DNA of 16,986 nucleotides from Faecalibacterium prausnitzii. Lineage in GTDB: Bacteria > Bacillota > Clostridia > Oscillospirales > Ruminococcaceae. The notes under the pieces are model-generated. The model was not told the origin of the DNA. It searched no databases and saw only the letters and a program-made list of their open reading frames with translations. The position numbers and the translations under genes are program-made. Below, piece by piece: positions 1 to 6,720 of this stretch. How positions within the stretch are numbered: position 1 is the first letter of the stretch; every line of letters starts with the position of its first letter. The stretch lies in the NCBI GenBank assembly GCA_002313795.1, contig DCCL01000098.1:19756-36741 (forward strand). Direction: 5' to 3'.

Positions 1-276
1 GAGACCATCCAGCTGCTGACCGCCGGCCGCATCGACGCGACCCTGAACGCCGATGTCTCCTTCTATGATTACCTCAATGTCCATCCGGATGCCGACTTCA
101 AGCTGGTGGCCCAGACCAAGGAAGCTTCTCATGTTGCCATCCCCCTGCGCAAGGGCGAGGCCGACGCCACCCTGCTGGAGGCCATCAATAACGCCATCGA
201 TGAGCTGCGCGCAGACGACACCCTCGAGGAGCTGAGCGAGAAGTATTTTGGTCAGGATATCTCTTCTGAGGACTGA
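1..276 (+). CDS. Amino-acid ABC transporter substrate-binding protein, C-terminal part (5' truncated by window)
   Basis: The window opens inside this frame, which runs 91 codons to a TGA at 274-276. The visible part fits the last lobe of a family-3 solute-binding protein (polar amino-acid or cystine ABC uptake): LLTAGRIDATLNAD, then a short strand/helix region and a C-terminal helix with the family-typical ending LEELSEKYFGQDIS. It would sit outside the membrane and deliver amino acid to an ABC permease. The N-terminus, signal peptide and most ligand residues lie to the left, so substrate cannot be assigned. The MerR gene begins 35 bases later on the same strand and may be co-transcribed. Confidence in family is good, in substrate low. 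Confidence 0.8.
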   Translation, partial: ETIQLLTAGRIDATLNADVSFYDYLNVHPDADFKLVAQTKEASHVAIPLRKGEADATLLEAINNAIDELRADDTLEELSEKYFGQDISSED

Positions 277-311
277 TCGTTTTTGTCGAAATGCCGACCC
301 GGAGGTGCATC

Positions 312-770
312 ATGACTTATACCGTAGGCGAAATGGCCAAGCGTCTGGGGGTGCCTGCCTCCACCCTGCGTTATTATGATAAAGAGGGCCTGCTGCCCTT
401 CGTGGAGCGCTCCGCCGGCGGCATCCGGCAGTTTCAGGAAAAGGACTTCGAGTGGCTGCACGTCATCGACTGCATGAAAAAGGCCGGTATGCCCCTCAAG
501 GACATCCGGCGGTATATCGACCTCGCCCTGAAGGGCAATGATACCATCGATGCCCGGCTTGAGATGTTCCAGCATCAGCGGGCTGTTCTGCAGCAGCAGA
601 TGGATGAGCTGCACCACACCATGGAGATGCTCAACTATAAGTGCTGGTATTACGAAACCGCCAAAGCCGCCGGAACCCTTGATGTAGTCCAGAACATCCA
701 GCCCGAAGATGTGCCGGAACAGTTCCGTGCCATCCGCCGGGAGCTTCTGGACGTACCTGAAGTCAAATAA
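312..770 (+). CDS. MerR-family transcriptional regulator
   Basis: This is a 152-residue DNA-binding regulator. The N-terminus is a typical MerR winged helix: YTVGEMAKRLGV, then STLRYYDKEGLLPF (about residues 3-30) and GGIRQF, followed by the second helix pair around FEWLHVIDCMKKAGMPLKDI. Residues about 75-115 form a heptad-rich dimerisation helix (MFQHQRAVLQQQMDELHHTMEML). The C-terminal effector part is short and lacks the paired cysteines of metal sensors, so it resembles the YyaN/AdhR-like group that answers small organics or stress. The start at 312 is chosen because GGAGG at 301-305 sits just upstream; an in-frame ATG at 291 has no ribosome site. It lies 35 bases after the ABC binding-protein gene and ends at a strong terminator. 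Confidence 0.9.
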   Translation: MTYTVGEMAKRLGVPASTLRYYDKEGLLPFVERSAGGIRQFQEKDFEWLHVIDCMKKAGMPLKDIRRYIDLALKGNDTIDARLEMFQHQRAVLQQQMDELHHTMEMLNYKCWYYETAKAAGTLDVVQNIQPEDVPEQFRAIRRELLDVPEVK

Positions 771-776
771 AAATGA

Positions 777-822
777 GAAGCTGCTGCAAAATGGTTGACC
801 CGTTTTGCAGCAGCTTCTTTTA
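777..822 (+). terminator. Rho-independent terminator, probably bidirectional
   Basis: A perfect 15-bp stem (777-791 with 803-817, GAAGCTGCTGCAAAA and its complement) has an 11-base loop and is followed by TTTTA on the plus strand. It ends the MerR transcript. Read on the minus strand the same stem is followed by TCATTTTTATTT, so it can also stop leftward transcripts from the TetR remnant or manA. Confidence 0.9.
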
Positions 823-957
823 TTCTGCCTTGCCCTGAATGCGCATTTTTGCACCCCGGATATGGTTCTGCAGGACCATATCCAGGAATGCAATGAGTTC
901 TTCCGGTGTGCGCTCGATCTCGCCCAGAAGCCAGCTTTCAATGATCGATGTCAGACG
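820..957 (-). pseudogene. TetR-family regulator remnant, C-terminal ~45 codons
   Basis: On the minus strand an open frame ending at TAA (820-822) encodes a stretch beginning LTSIIESWLLGEIERTPEEL and continuing with a helix LDMVLQNHIRGAK. This resembles the end of the C-terminal domain of TetR/AcrR regulators, where a ligand-domain helix (I-x-x-W) is followed by a TPEEL turn and a last helix. No DNA-binding domain, start codon or ribosome site precedes it: family-like sequence stops near 957, at a hairpin, and manA begins 90 bases further on. It is therefore read as a decayed gene fragment. The family call rests on pattern recognition of a short segment, so it is moderate only. Confidence 0.5.
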
Positions 958-1043
958 CCGACATCTCCAATGGCAATGTCTCCGGCGTCGCCAACGCTCC
1001 TCATCACCGCCCCATGGAGATAAAGGGACAGAAGATCGACTGA
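948..1043 (+). other. Short open frame, possible gene relic
   Basis: A 31-codon frame starts with ATG at 948 and stops at TGA 1041-1043. The peptide (MSDADISNGNVSGVANAPHH, then RPMEIKGQKID) has the composition of real protein rather than an antisense shadow and could be the C-terminal end of a lost gene. No ribosome site precedes the ATG. It converges on manA, whose stop lies 3 bases away. I do not recognise the family. It could equally be a chance frame. Confidence 0.25.
954..989. repeat. Inverted repeat / hairpin at relic junction
   Basis: GACGCCG (954-960) pairs with CGGCGTC (983-989), and inside it ACAT pairs with ATGT across a 3-base bulge. There is no U-tract on either side, so it is not a standard terminator. 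It lies exactly where the TetR-like similarity ends. Confidence 0.45.
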
Positions 1044-1046
1044 GCC

Positions 1047-2126
1047 TTATTCTTCCGGCCCATAGAAGTGCAGGACCCGCAGCGGCTCTTCTGCGTGCAG
1101 GGAAAGCGTTCCGGTCCCGGCAGGGACAAAGAGCTGGTCCGTCTTCTGCAGCGGAAGGCTGCGGCCGTTCGCGCTCAGTGTGCCCGAACCTTCCAGCACG
1201 TACATGCCGCTGCCGCGGGGCGGACAGGATACGGACAAGTCACCTGAAACTCTGACCTCATCCAGACGGAAGAGCGGCGTGTTCCGGTAGCCCACCAGCG
1301 TGGCGATGCTGCCGCCCGCCGTGCGCAGGATCGTCTCCGGCTCAATGAACCACCGGTCGTGGATTTCTTCCCTGCTGTGGGGTTCATAGTGGAAGCACTC
1401 GAACATCTTCTCAAAACCCAGTCCCTGGTGGCACATGGAATCTGCCACTGCAAAGCCGCTGGGGGTGGTGCGTTCTACCCGGATGGTGTAGTCCGTGGGC
1501 TCCTGTATCTCCACAAGGAAGCACCCCGCACCGATGGCGTGGGGCATTCCTCCCTCGATGAGGATGGTATCGCCCGGATGCACTGGATATTTCTGCATGG
1601 CCGCCAACATCCCGGGGATATCCTGTGCGTGGAACAGCGCCTCCCAGCGTTCCCGGGTCATATCCGGTTGGAAGCCATAGTAGATGCAGGGTTCTTCGCC
1701 GTTTACTGGATGGCCGCTCAGGATATGCCAGCACTCCGTCTTGCCGTACTGGCTCTGGAACAGCCGCCGCGCCGTCGGCTTATCAGGATGGACCTGCAGC
1801 GTCAGCCGCTCGGCACTATCGATCAGCTTGGTCAGAACGCCCAGCGAAGCCTGCTTTGTCCCCTTGCCCAGATAGCCTTCCGGATCCCGTTCCAGCACCG
1901 ACTTCAGGGTGATGTCCGTGCCCCGCAGGTGGCTCATCCCCTCTTCAGCAAACTGTTCCCGCCCGGCGTTGCGGGCTGCAACGGTGGACAGGATCCACTC
2001 TTCCGGGAAATGTCCGTCTTCGCCATTGGGATCGCCGTGCAGAGCGTCCAGCATCCGTCCTCCCAGATAGGTGCGCCATGCCCGCGGGTTGTCAAGCAGG
2101 AAGGGAAAATCAGTCGTCGGAACCAT
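1047..2126 (-). CDS. manA: Mannose-6-phosphate isomerase, class I
   Basis: This cytoplasmic zinc enzyme (359 residues) interconverts mannose-6-phosphate and fructose-6-phosphate, linking mannose to glycolysis and to GDP-mannose synthesis. The type I cupin metal site is visible: LQVHPDKPTA (Gln111, His113), Glu131 in KTECWHIL and His197 in GGMPHAIGAG, followed by EIQEPTDYTIRVER. Residues ~280-359 form the usual second, partial cupin. Length matches the Firmicutes enzymes. The start at 2126 follows GGAGG with good spacing (GGAGGTTTATTATG); the longer frame from 2165 would run into a hairpin. It lies 111 bases downstream of dctM on the same strand with a hairpin between, so it is probably partly co-transcribed with the TRAP operon. 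No clear terminator follows until 777-822. Confidence 0.93.
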   Translation of the reverse strand: MVPTTDFPFLLDNPRAWRTYLGGRMLDALHGDPNGEDGHFPEEWILSTVAARNAGREQFAEEGMSHLRGTDITLKSVLERDPEGYLGKGTKQASLGVLTKLIDSAERLTLQVHPDKPTARRLFQSQYGKTECWHILSGHPVNGEEPCIYYGFQPDMTRERWEALFHAQDIPGMLAAMQKYPVHPGDTILIEGGMPHAIGAGCFLVEIQEPTDYTIRVERTTPSGFAVADSMCHQGLGFEKMFECFHYEPHSREEIHDRWFIEPETILRTAGGSIATLVGYRNTPLFRLDEVRVSGDLSVSCPPRGSGMYVLEGSGTLSANGRSLPLQKTDQLFVPAGTGTLSLHAEEPLRVLHFYGPEE

Positions 2127-2146
2127 AATAAACCTCCATAAAAGGC

Positions 2147-2193
2147 GCAGAGCCTGCCTTTCCAAGGCACGGAAAGACAGGCTCTGCTTTTTT
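2147..2193. terminator. Strong hairpin between dctM and manA
   Basis: A 17-bp stem with one wobble pairs 2147-2163 with 2171-2187 around a 7-base loop. On the minus strand, where the flanking genes are transcribed, it is followed by GCCTTTTATGG, a poor U-tract that leads straight into the manA ribosome site. On the plus strand it is followed by TTTTTTATTT, a good U-tract, although no plus-strand gene ends here. It may act as a partial terminator or attenuator after dctM and a barrier to antisense transcription. Confidence 0.7.
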
Positions 2194-2237
2194 ATTTGTT
2201 CAAATCGGAGAGAAATGAAGAAGATTATCTGGGGAGC

Positions 2238-3518
2238 TTACGCGCCGTACACGAGGTTCGGCAGGAAGAGCACCGCCTGTGGGAAGAATATCATGAAGAG
2301 GATGACACCCACGACCGCAAGGTAGAAGGGCCAGCCTTTCTTGAAGGTCTCCTCAATGGGGCACTCCATAATGTCAGACACGGCATACAGTGCGGTGCCG
2401 ACAGGGGGAGTCATAACGCCGAAGGTGACGGTGGTCATCATGATCATACCGAACACGACTTCGTTGACACCGATGCTGCGCATGACGGGCAGCAGGATAG
2501 GAGTCAGGATCAGGGCGATAACGGTAGTCTCCATGAACATACCGCAGATCAGCAGGAACACGACGACCAGCAGGAGCAGCAGGGCGCTGTTGGTGGTGAT
2601 GCCCAGCAGAGCGTTTGCGATGGTGACGGTGATGTTATCGTAGACGATGCCGTAGCCGAACACGCCGGAGAATGCCAGGATGATGGTGATAACGGTGATG
2701 TCCTTCACGCTGTCACGCAGGGTCTGCATCAGGCTCTCCCAGGTCAGCTCGTGGTAGAACACGGTGCCGACCAGCAGGGCGTAAGCGCAGGCGAAGGAGC
2801 CGGACTCTGTGGGGCTCATGATGCCGAAGCGGATGAGGACGATCAGAAGCACGGGGAACAGGATAGCCCAGATACTGTCCAGCAGAGCCTTCAGGATCTC
2901 GGACAAGGGGGCCGGATGATCATGCTCGGGCTTATAGCCAAAGCGGCGGGCACTCCAAGTGACGGCCAGCATCAGCAGCACGCACATCAGGATTCCGGGA
3001 ACCCAGCCGGCCATGAACAGACGGCCGATGGAAACTTCACCGACAGTGCCGTAGATGATCAGGCCCATGCTCGGCGGAATGGTAGCAACGATCAGGCCGG
3101 ACAGGCCGTTGATGGCAGCGGACCAGCCGCGGTCATAGCCCAGACGGGTCATCTCAGGTCCGAGGATGCGGCACTCCATGGAAGCATCTGCAACAGCAGA
3201 ACCGGAGACACCGCCCATCAGGGTGGACATCAGGCAGGAGACCTGACCGATGTTTCCGTACATATGGCCGGTGCAGGCATTGGCAAAGCGCATCAGACGC
3301 TTGGTGATGCCGCAGCTGTTCATCAGGTTGCCGGCCAGAATGAACAGGGGGATGGCCAGCATGGTGAAGCTCTGGGAGGTGGAGATGGATTTCTGCACCA
3401 GAACGGTCATGGGCAGGTTCCGAATCATAAAGAAGGAGAAGCCCGACAGACCGATGGAGAATGCCACCGGCATACCCAGCAGCAGGAAAACAAAGAAGAT
3501 ACCGATTGCAATAAACAT
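2238..3518 (-). CDS. dctM: TRAP transporter large permease subunit (DctM/YiaN type)
   Basis: This 426-residue integral membrane protein is the transport subunit of a tripartite ATP-independent periplasmic system, expected to use a sodium gradient. The N-terminus is hydrophobic from the first residues (IGIFFVFLLLGMPVAFSIGLSG) and about a dozen membrane segments follow. Family landmarks include SFTMLAIPLFILAGNLM, the motif GGVSGSAVADAS in the first half, TIPPSMGLIIYG, and in the second half MFMETTVIALILTPIL with VTFGVMTPPVGTALY. The two halves repeat the P-P/G-x-A hairpin theme seen in TRAP elevator transporters. Its ATG shares one base with the dctQ stop (TAATG), indicating tight translational coupling. 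Last gene of the dctPQM set. Confidence 0.95.
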   Translation of the reverse strand: MFIAIGIFFVFLLLGMPVAFSIGLSGFSFFMIRNLPMTVLVQKSISTSQSFTMLAIPLFILAGNLMNSCGITKRLMRFANACTGHMYGNIGQVSCLMSTLMGGVSGSAVADASMECRILGPEMTRLGYDRGWSAAINGLSGLIVATIPPSMGLIIYGTVGEVSIGRLFMAGWVPGILMCVLLMLAVTWSARRFGYKPEHDHPAPLSEILKALLDSIWAILFPVLLIVLIRFGIMSPTESGSFACAYALLVGTVFYHELTWESLMQTLRDSVKDITVITIILAFSGVFGYGIVYDNITVTIANALLGITTNSALLLLLVVVFLLICGMFMETTVIALILTPILLPVMRSIGVNEVVFGMIMMTTVTFGVMTPPVGTALYAVSDIMECPIEETFKKGWPFYLAVVGVILFMIFFPQAVLFLPNLVYGA

Positions 3519-4021
3519 TAGCCGATGTCCCTCCCTGCTTCATGTTTGATCTCCTGACCGGCGGGCGTCTTGATACGCTCGACCAGGTTCAGGATGGTGG
3601 AGATGAGCATAAAGAAGGAACCCACAGGCACAGCCATCGTGACCCAGCCATAGCTGACGTGCAGAGAGGTGATCTGACGTGCCCAGCCGGAAGTGGTCAT
3701 GCCGATGCCGTAGTAGATCAGCACGCACAGGAAGGCGGCGATGATGATCTTGAACACGATGTCCAGACCCTTCTGCACAGCAGCGGGGAACTTCTTGACG
3801 AACAGGTCGACACCGATCAGGCCGGAGCCGCGCATTGCCACATCGCTGCCCAGGAAGATCAGCCATGCGAATGCGATCAGTGCAACATCCTGTGCCCAGT
3901 TCAGCGGATGGCCAAAAGTACGCATCAGCGCCGAGACAAAGACAAGGATTGCGATGCCCGCAACCAGGACCAGAGCGATGAGCTCTTCCAGCTTGCAGAC
4001 CTTTTCATAAAATTTCTTCAT
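3518..4021 (-). CDS. dctQ: TRAP transporter small permease subunit (DctQ/YiaM type)
   Basis: This 167-residue protein has four predicted membrane helices (about residues 14-34, 45-65, 87-108 and 128-150). Family landmarks are MRTFGHPLNWAQDVALIAFAWLIFLGSDVAMR and the following GSGLIGVDLFV, as in DctQ/YiaM. It would bind the large subunit DctM in the cytoplasmic membrane. The start at 4021 has AAGGA 9 bases upstream; a GTG at 4042-4040 with a better GGAGG opens only an 8-codon frame that ends across this ATG. It is preceded by a 9-bp hairpin that separates it from dctP and overlaps dctM by one base. Confidence 0.94.
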   Translation of the reverse strand: MKKFYEKVCKLEELIALVLVAGIAILVFVSALMRTFGHPLNWAQDVALIAFAWLIFLGSDVAMRGSGLIGVDLFVKKFPAAVQKGLDIVFKIIIAAFLCVLIYYGIGMTTSGWARQITSLHVSYGWVTMAVPVGSFFMLISTILNLVERIKTPAGQEIKHEAGRDIG

Positions 4022-4045
4022 AAAAAGTTGTCCTTATTCACAATA

Positions 4046-4075
4046 CCTCCTGCACAGCCGCAGCCATGCAGGAGG
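4046..4075 (-). promoter_or_regulatory. Intercistronic hairpin and coupled mini-frame ahead of dctQ
   Basis: CCTCCTGCA (4046-4054) pairs perfectly with TGCAGGAGG (4067-4075) around a 12-base loop. On the mRNA the right arm contains GGAGG, so the hairpin can hide a Shine-Dalgarno sequence. That site precedes a GTG (4042-4040) opening a frame of 7 residues whose TGA overlaps the dctQ ATG as ATGA. The element may protect the dctP 3' end and lower permease output relative to the binding protein. That role is inferred. Confidence 0.6.
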
Positions 4076-4113
4076 ACAGTTTTCACTTTACAGTCGAGTT
4101 CGGGGTGAGCCTA

Positions 4114-5169
4114 TCAGGCCTCGATACCGGCTTCCTTGTACAGCTGCTCACGCAGTTCGGTCCAGCCCAGCTTCTCGTATGCGGGCTTGACAGCCTCACG
4201 GAACAGATCCTTGTCCACCTCAACGATGGTCATGCCGTTGTCCTTCAGGGTCTGCTCCATATCGGGCTGAGCAGCGATGATGTCCTGAGCGTTCTGGTAT
4301 GCGCAGTCGTTGAAGTCTTTCTTCATCACTTCCTGATACTCAGCAGGCAGCTTGTCGAACCATGCCTGGCCGCAGATGACCATGTTGAACAGGTTGATGT
4401 GCTCGGTCTTGCTGATATACTCGCAGACCTCATAGATCTTGCTGGAAACAGCGGAGGTGTACTGGACCTCGCAGCCGTCGATGGACTTGGTCTGGATGCC
4501 GTTGTAGACCTCGGACCATGCGATGTTGTAGGGGGTAGCGCCCATAGCGGAGATGGACTCAACGTAGGGGTCAGCACCGGGGGTGCGGATGACAGCGCCC
4601 TTCAGGTCAGCGGGGGTGTTGTAAGCCTTGTGGCCCATGAAGGAACGGGCACCGTCGTAGTAGTTGTAGCACAGGCCGCAGATGCCGTTGTTGGCCAGAT
4701 CTGCATCCCAGCCCTTGAAGGTATCGGTGGCCATCAGCTTCATTCCGTCCTCGTAGTTATCCACGATGTAGGCCATGTTCATGATGCCGATGTCGTTGAC
4801 GTAGCTGGACAGACGGCCTGCGTCGGTCAGGACGGCGATGCCCATGCCCTGCAGAGCCTGGTCGATCATGTCTTCCTCACCGCCCAGCTGGCTGGAGGGG
4901 TAGATGGTGACCTTGACATGGCCGTCGGTGTCCTCAGCGACCTTGTCAGCAGCAGCCTGCAGGCCCTGATAGATCATGGAAGTATCGGTCTGGGTGGTGG
5001 AGAGCTTCAGCTCATAGACCTCACCGGAGGCAGCGCTGCCGGCAGTGGAGCCGGAAGCTGTAGTATTGGCAGCGGTGGAGCTGGAAGAACCGCCGCAGGC
5101 GGTCAGGGCAGCAGTTGCAGCCATAGCGCCGCAGACAGCGAGAAACGAACGACGAGAAATCTTTTTCAT
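4114..5169 (-). CDS. dctP: TRAP transporter solute-binding lipoprotein (DctP/YiaO family)
   Basis: This 351-residue extracytoplasmic receptor captures an organic acid for DctQM. The N-terminus has a lipoprotein signal ending LTAC (Cys25) after a hydrophobic core, then a Ser/Thr/Ala/Gly linker to about residue 49. The mature domain carries TRAP landmarks: ADKVAEDTDGHVKVTIYPSS, DLKGAVIRTPG (Arg195, the position of the conserved arginine that grips the ligand carboxylate in the family) and IAWSEVYNGIQTKSIDG. The start at 5169 follows AGGAGG (AGGAGGAAAATCACAATG); the frame upstream to 5235 has no matching site. SRRSFL at residues 5-10 resembles a twin-arginine motif. First gene of dctPQM, with its own promoter. 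Substrate is inferred to be a sugar acid or other carboxylate, not shown by sequence alone. Confidence 0.94.
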   Translation of the reverse strand: MKKISRRSFLAVCGAMAATAALTACGGSSSSTAANTTASGSTAGSAASGEVYELKLSTTQTDTSMIYQGLQAAADKVAEDTDGHVKVTIYPSSQLGGEEDMIDQALQGMGIAVLTDAGRLSSYVNDIGIMNMAYIVDNYEDGMKLMATDTFKGWDADLANNGICGLCYNYYDGARSFMGHKAYNTPADLKGAVIRTPGADPYVESISAMGATPYNIAWSEVYNGIQTKSIDGCEVQYTSAVSSKIYEVCEYISKTEHINLFNMVICGQAWFDKLPAEYQEVMKKDFNDCAYQNAQDIIAAQPDMEQTLKDNGMTIVEVDKDLFREAVKPAYEKLGWTELREQLYKEAGIEA

Positions 5170-5284
5170 TGTGATTTTCCTCCTGATTTTTCCAAACGAT
5201 CTTGCTCTTCCTGGATGAGCCTCGCGCAGGCCCATCTCTTTTTCTGTGGCTTTAGGATACCATGTTCACGCCTTGTTCACATCT

Positions 5285-5342
5285 GTATAATGTCATAAAG
5301 GATATGTGACATTATACCAAATAAAAATGACAAATGTCATTT
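5285..5342 (-). promoter_or_regulatory. dctPQM promoter with two nested inverted-repeat operators
   Basis: On the minus strand TATAAT (5316-5311) lies 18 bases from ATGACA (5340-5335). Covering the -10 is a perfect 11-bp inverted repeat with an 11-base spacer (GTATAATGTCA at 5285-5295, TGACATTATAC at 5307-5317). Covering the -35 is a second perfect dyad, AAATGACAaaTGTCATTT (5325-5342). Both use TGTCA/TGACA half-sites and their centres are about 32 bases apart, near three helical turns. A second possible -10 (TATACA) sits in the far arm. The leader to dctP is about 135 bases. Confidence 0.75.
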
Positions 5343-5350
5343 CTTTCGTC

Positions 5351-5405
5351 AAAAAAGAGAAGAAAGCCCGGTCTCTATGCAGCATATTGCACAAAATCGG
5401 ACTTT
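5351..5405 (-). terminator. Terminator of the sensor operon
   Basis: On the minus strand AAAGTCCG (5405-5398) pairs with CGGGCTTT (5370-5363) with one G-U pair; the loop contains a smaller TGCA/TGCA pairing. It is followed by CTTCTCTTTTTTG. It lies 17 bases after the stop of the family-1 binding protein and ends just before the dctP operator region. Confidence 0.7.
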
Positions 5406-5421
5406 CTCCGTGTAATCTTCG

Positions 5422-6720
5422 TCAACGTGTCAGAGTGAGATCCAGCTGCTGTTGCACCTGCAGCAGCTGCAGCTCAAAGTTCTTGTCTGCCGACATGGCA
5501 TCTGTAATGAGGCGGTTCGCGCTCTCCATCGCCTGACGATACCGGGTAAAGCGGGGCGTGGCAATGGTATTCTCCATGATGGAGGGCAGTGTGGACATTC
5601 CGCGGGACGCGGTGCCCTGGGAATCCATCTGGAGCAGCCGGGCCACCTCTGCAGACTCTGTCACGCTGCGCAGTGCGGACACGCCGCTCAGCTCCGTATA
5701 GACCATGGTCTGCATCTCCTGGGTGCAGGCAATGGTCTTCAGCAGCTCCCACGCCAGCCGGGAATGCTCCGTCCGCTTGCTGATGCCCAGCATCAGGGTG
5801 CTCAGCTGCGAGTAATTCCCACCCTTTTTGTCTGTGCCGCGGGGCATTGCGATGCAGTCCCACTCAAAATTCGAGGAGCGCTTGATCCGCCAGGGGTAAG
5901 GCTCATAGCTGCGGTACTCGGAAAAGAGCATGGGCCGGAACGCCACTCTGCCCTCATCAAAGGTCTTATCCCCCAGCTCCGTCCCTGCGTTCAGCTGAGC
6001 GATCTGCCGGGCAAACTGCATGGCGGCTTCCTGCGGGGCCTGATTCAGCAGACAGCTCTGACCGTCCTCACTGAACAGCGAGCAGCCATTGGCCACCAGC
6101 GCTTCTTCCCAGCCGTAATCGTACACCCCGAACTGGTCAATGATGCCGTCTCCGTCCGTGTCCCGGGTCAGCTGCTCACAGAGGCTGTAAAATTCGTCCC
6201 AGGTCCAGTTATCATCCGGTATCCGGATGTGTTCTTTCTGCAGCAGGGTCTTGTTGATGAACATCATCTGCGGCACGCATTCCAGCGGCAGCGCATACTG
6301 TGTTCCCTTGTCTGCTCCGGCCTGCAAAGCAGCCGGGTAAAAATCACTTATCTCCACTTCGCTGTCGTGCTCGATGAATTCATCCAGTGCGCACAGCGCA
6401 CCTTCGCTGCTGAGCTGAACGAAGTCTTCCGGCAGGATGACCGCCACATCCGGCTCCTGCCCCAGCAGATACTGTCCGCTGAGCCATTCGGTGTAGTCAT
6501 CGACCAGAATGCCGCTGGTATACTCAACAGTCACATTCGGGTGTTCTTTCTCAAACTGGGCAATGGCCGCGTCAATAAATGTATAATAGTTCTCACCCGG
6601 CACATCCCAATAGCTGTCACAGGGGAAGCCGATGTGAAGCACCACCCGGCGGTTGACTGCGACAAGAATGATGACAGCCGCCAGAAAAAAGGGCAGCAGG
6701 GCTTTCCAGTACCGGATCAT
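5422..6720 (-). CDS. Membrane-anchored extracellular solute-binding protein, family 1
   Basis: This 432-residue protein has one N-terminal membrane segment (about residues 7-22, LLPFFLAAVIILVAV) with no lipobox cysteine, so it is probably an uncleaved anchor facing outward. The body fits carbohydrate-binding family 1: FEKEHPNVTVEYTSG, PDVAVILPEDF, ALPLECVPQMMFINKTLL, NWTWDEF (171-177) and a Ca-loop-like DTDGDGIIDQFG (187-198), then EYRSYEPYPWR and a C-terminal helix rich in Gln and Leu. Such proteins normally feed ABC sugar importers, but no permease or ATPase is present. Its ATG overlaps the response-regulator stop (ATGA), so it is the fourth gene of a signalling operon and is read as an accessory sensor. 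The ligand is unknown. Confidence 0.85.
   Translation of the reverse strand: MIRYWKALLPFFLAAVIILVAVNRRVVLHIGFPCDSYWDVPGENYYTFIDAAIAQFEKEHPNVTVEYTSGILVDDYTEWLSGQYLLGQEPDVAVILPEDFVQLSSEGALCALDEFIEHDSEVEISDFYPAALQAGADKGTQYALPLECVPQMMFINKTLLQKEHIRIPDDNWTWDEFYSLCEQLTRDTDGDGIIDQFGVYDYGWEEALVANGCSLFSEDGQSCLLNQAPQEAAMQFARQIAQLNAGTELGDKTFDEGRVAFRPMLFSEYRSYEPYPWRIKRSSNFEWDCIAMPRGTDKKGGNYSQLSTLMLGISKRTEHSRLAWELLKTIACTQEMQTMVYTELSGVSALRSVTESAEVARLLQMDSQGTASRGMSTLPSIMENTIATPRFTRYRQAMESANRLITDAMSADKNFELQLLQVQQQLDLTLTR

Noticed and set aside
252..941. A 229-codon minus-strand frame covering merR and the start of the gap
   Set aside because: Most of it is antisense to merR and it crosses a strong terminator; the TetR-like remnant lies in a different minus-strand frame.
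2196..3521. A 441-codon plus-strand frame antisense to dctM, rich in His, Gln, Asp and Gly
   Set aside because: The composition is the complement of hydrophobic codons in a membrane protein; there is no ribosome site and the minus-strand gene is well supported.
4066..5298. A 410-codon plus-strand frame antisense to dctP
   Set aside because: It is a reverse-strand shadow with Val/Leu/Gly/Asp low complexity; dctP has signal peptide, lipobox and TRAP motifs.
5440..5480. CTGCAG/CAGCTG repeats near the end of the family-1 binding protein gene
   Set aside because: They are explained by Gln/Leu codons in the C-terminal helix of the protein.
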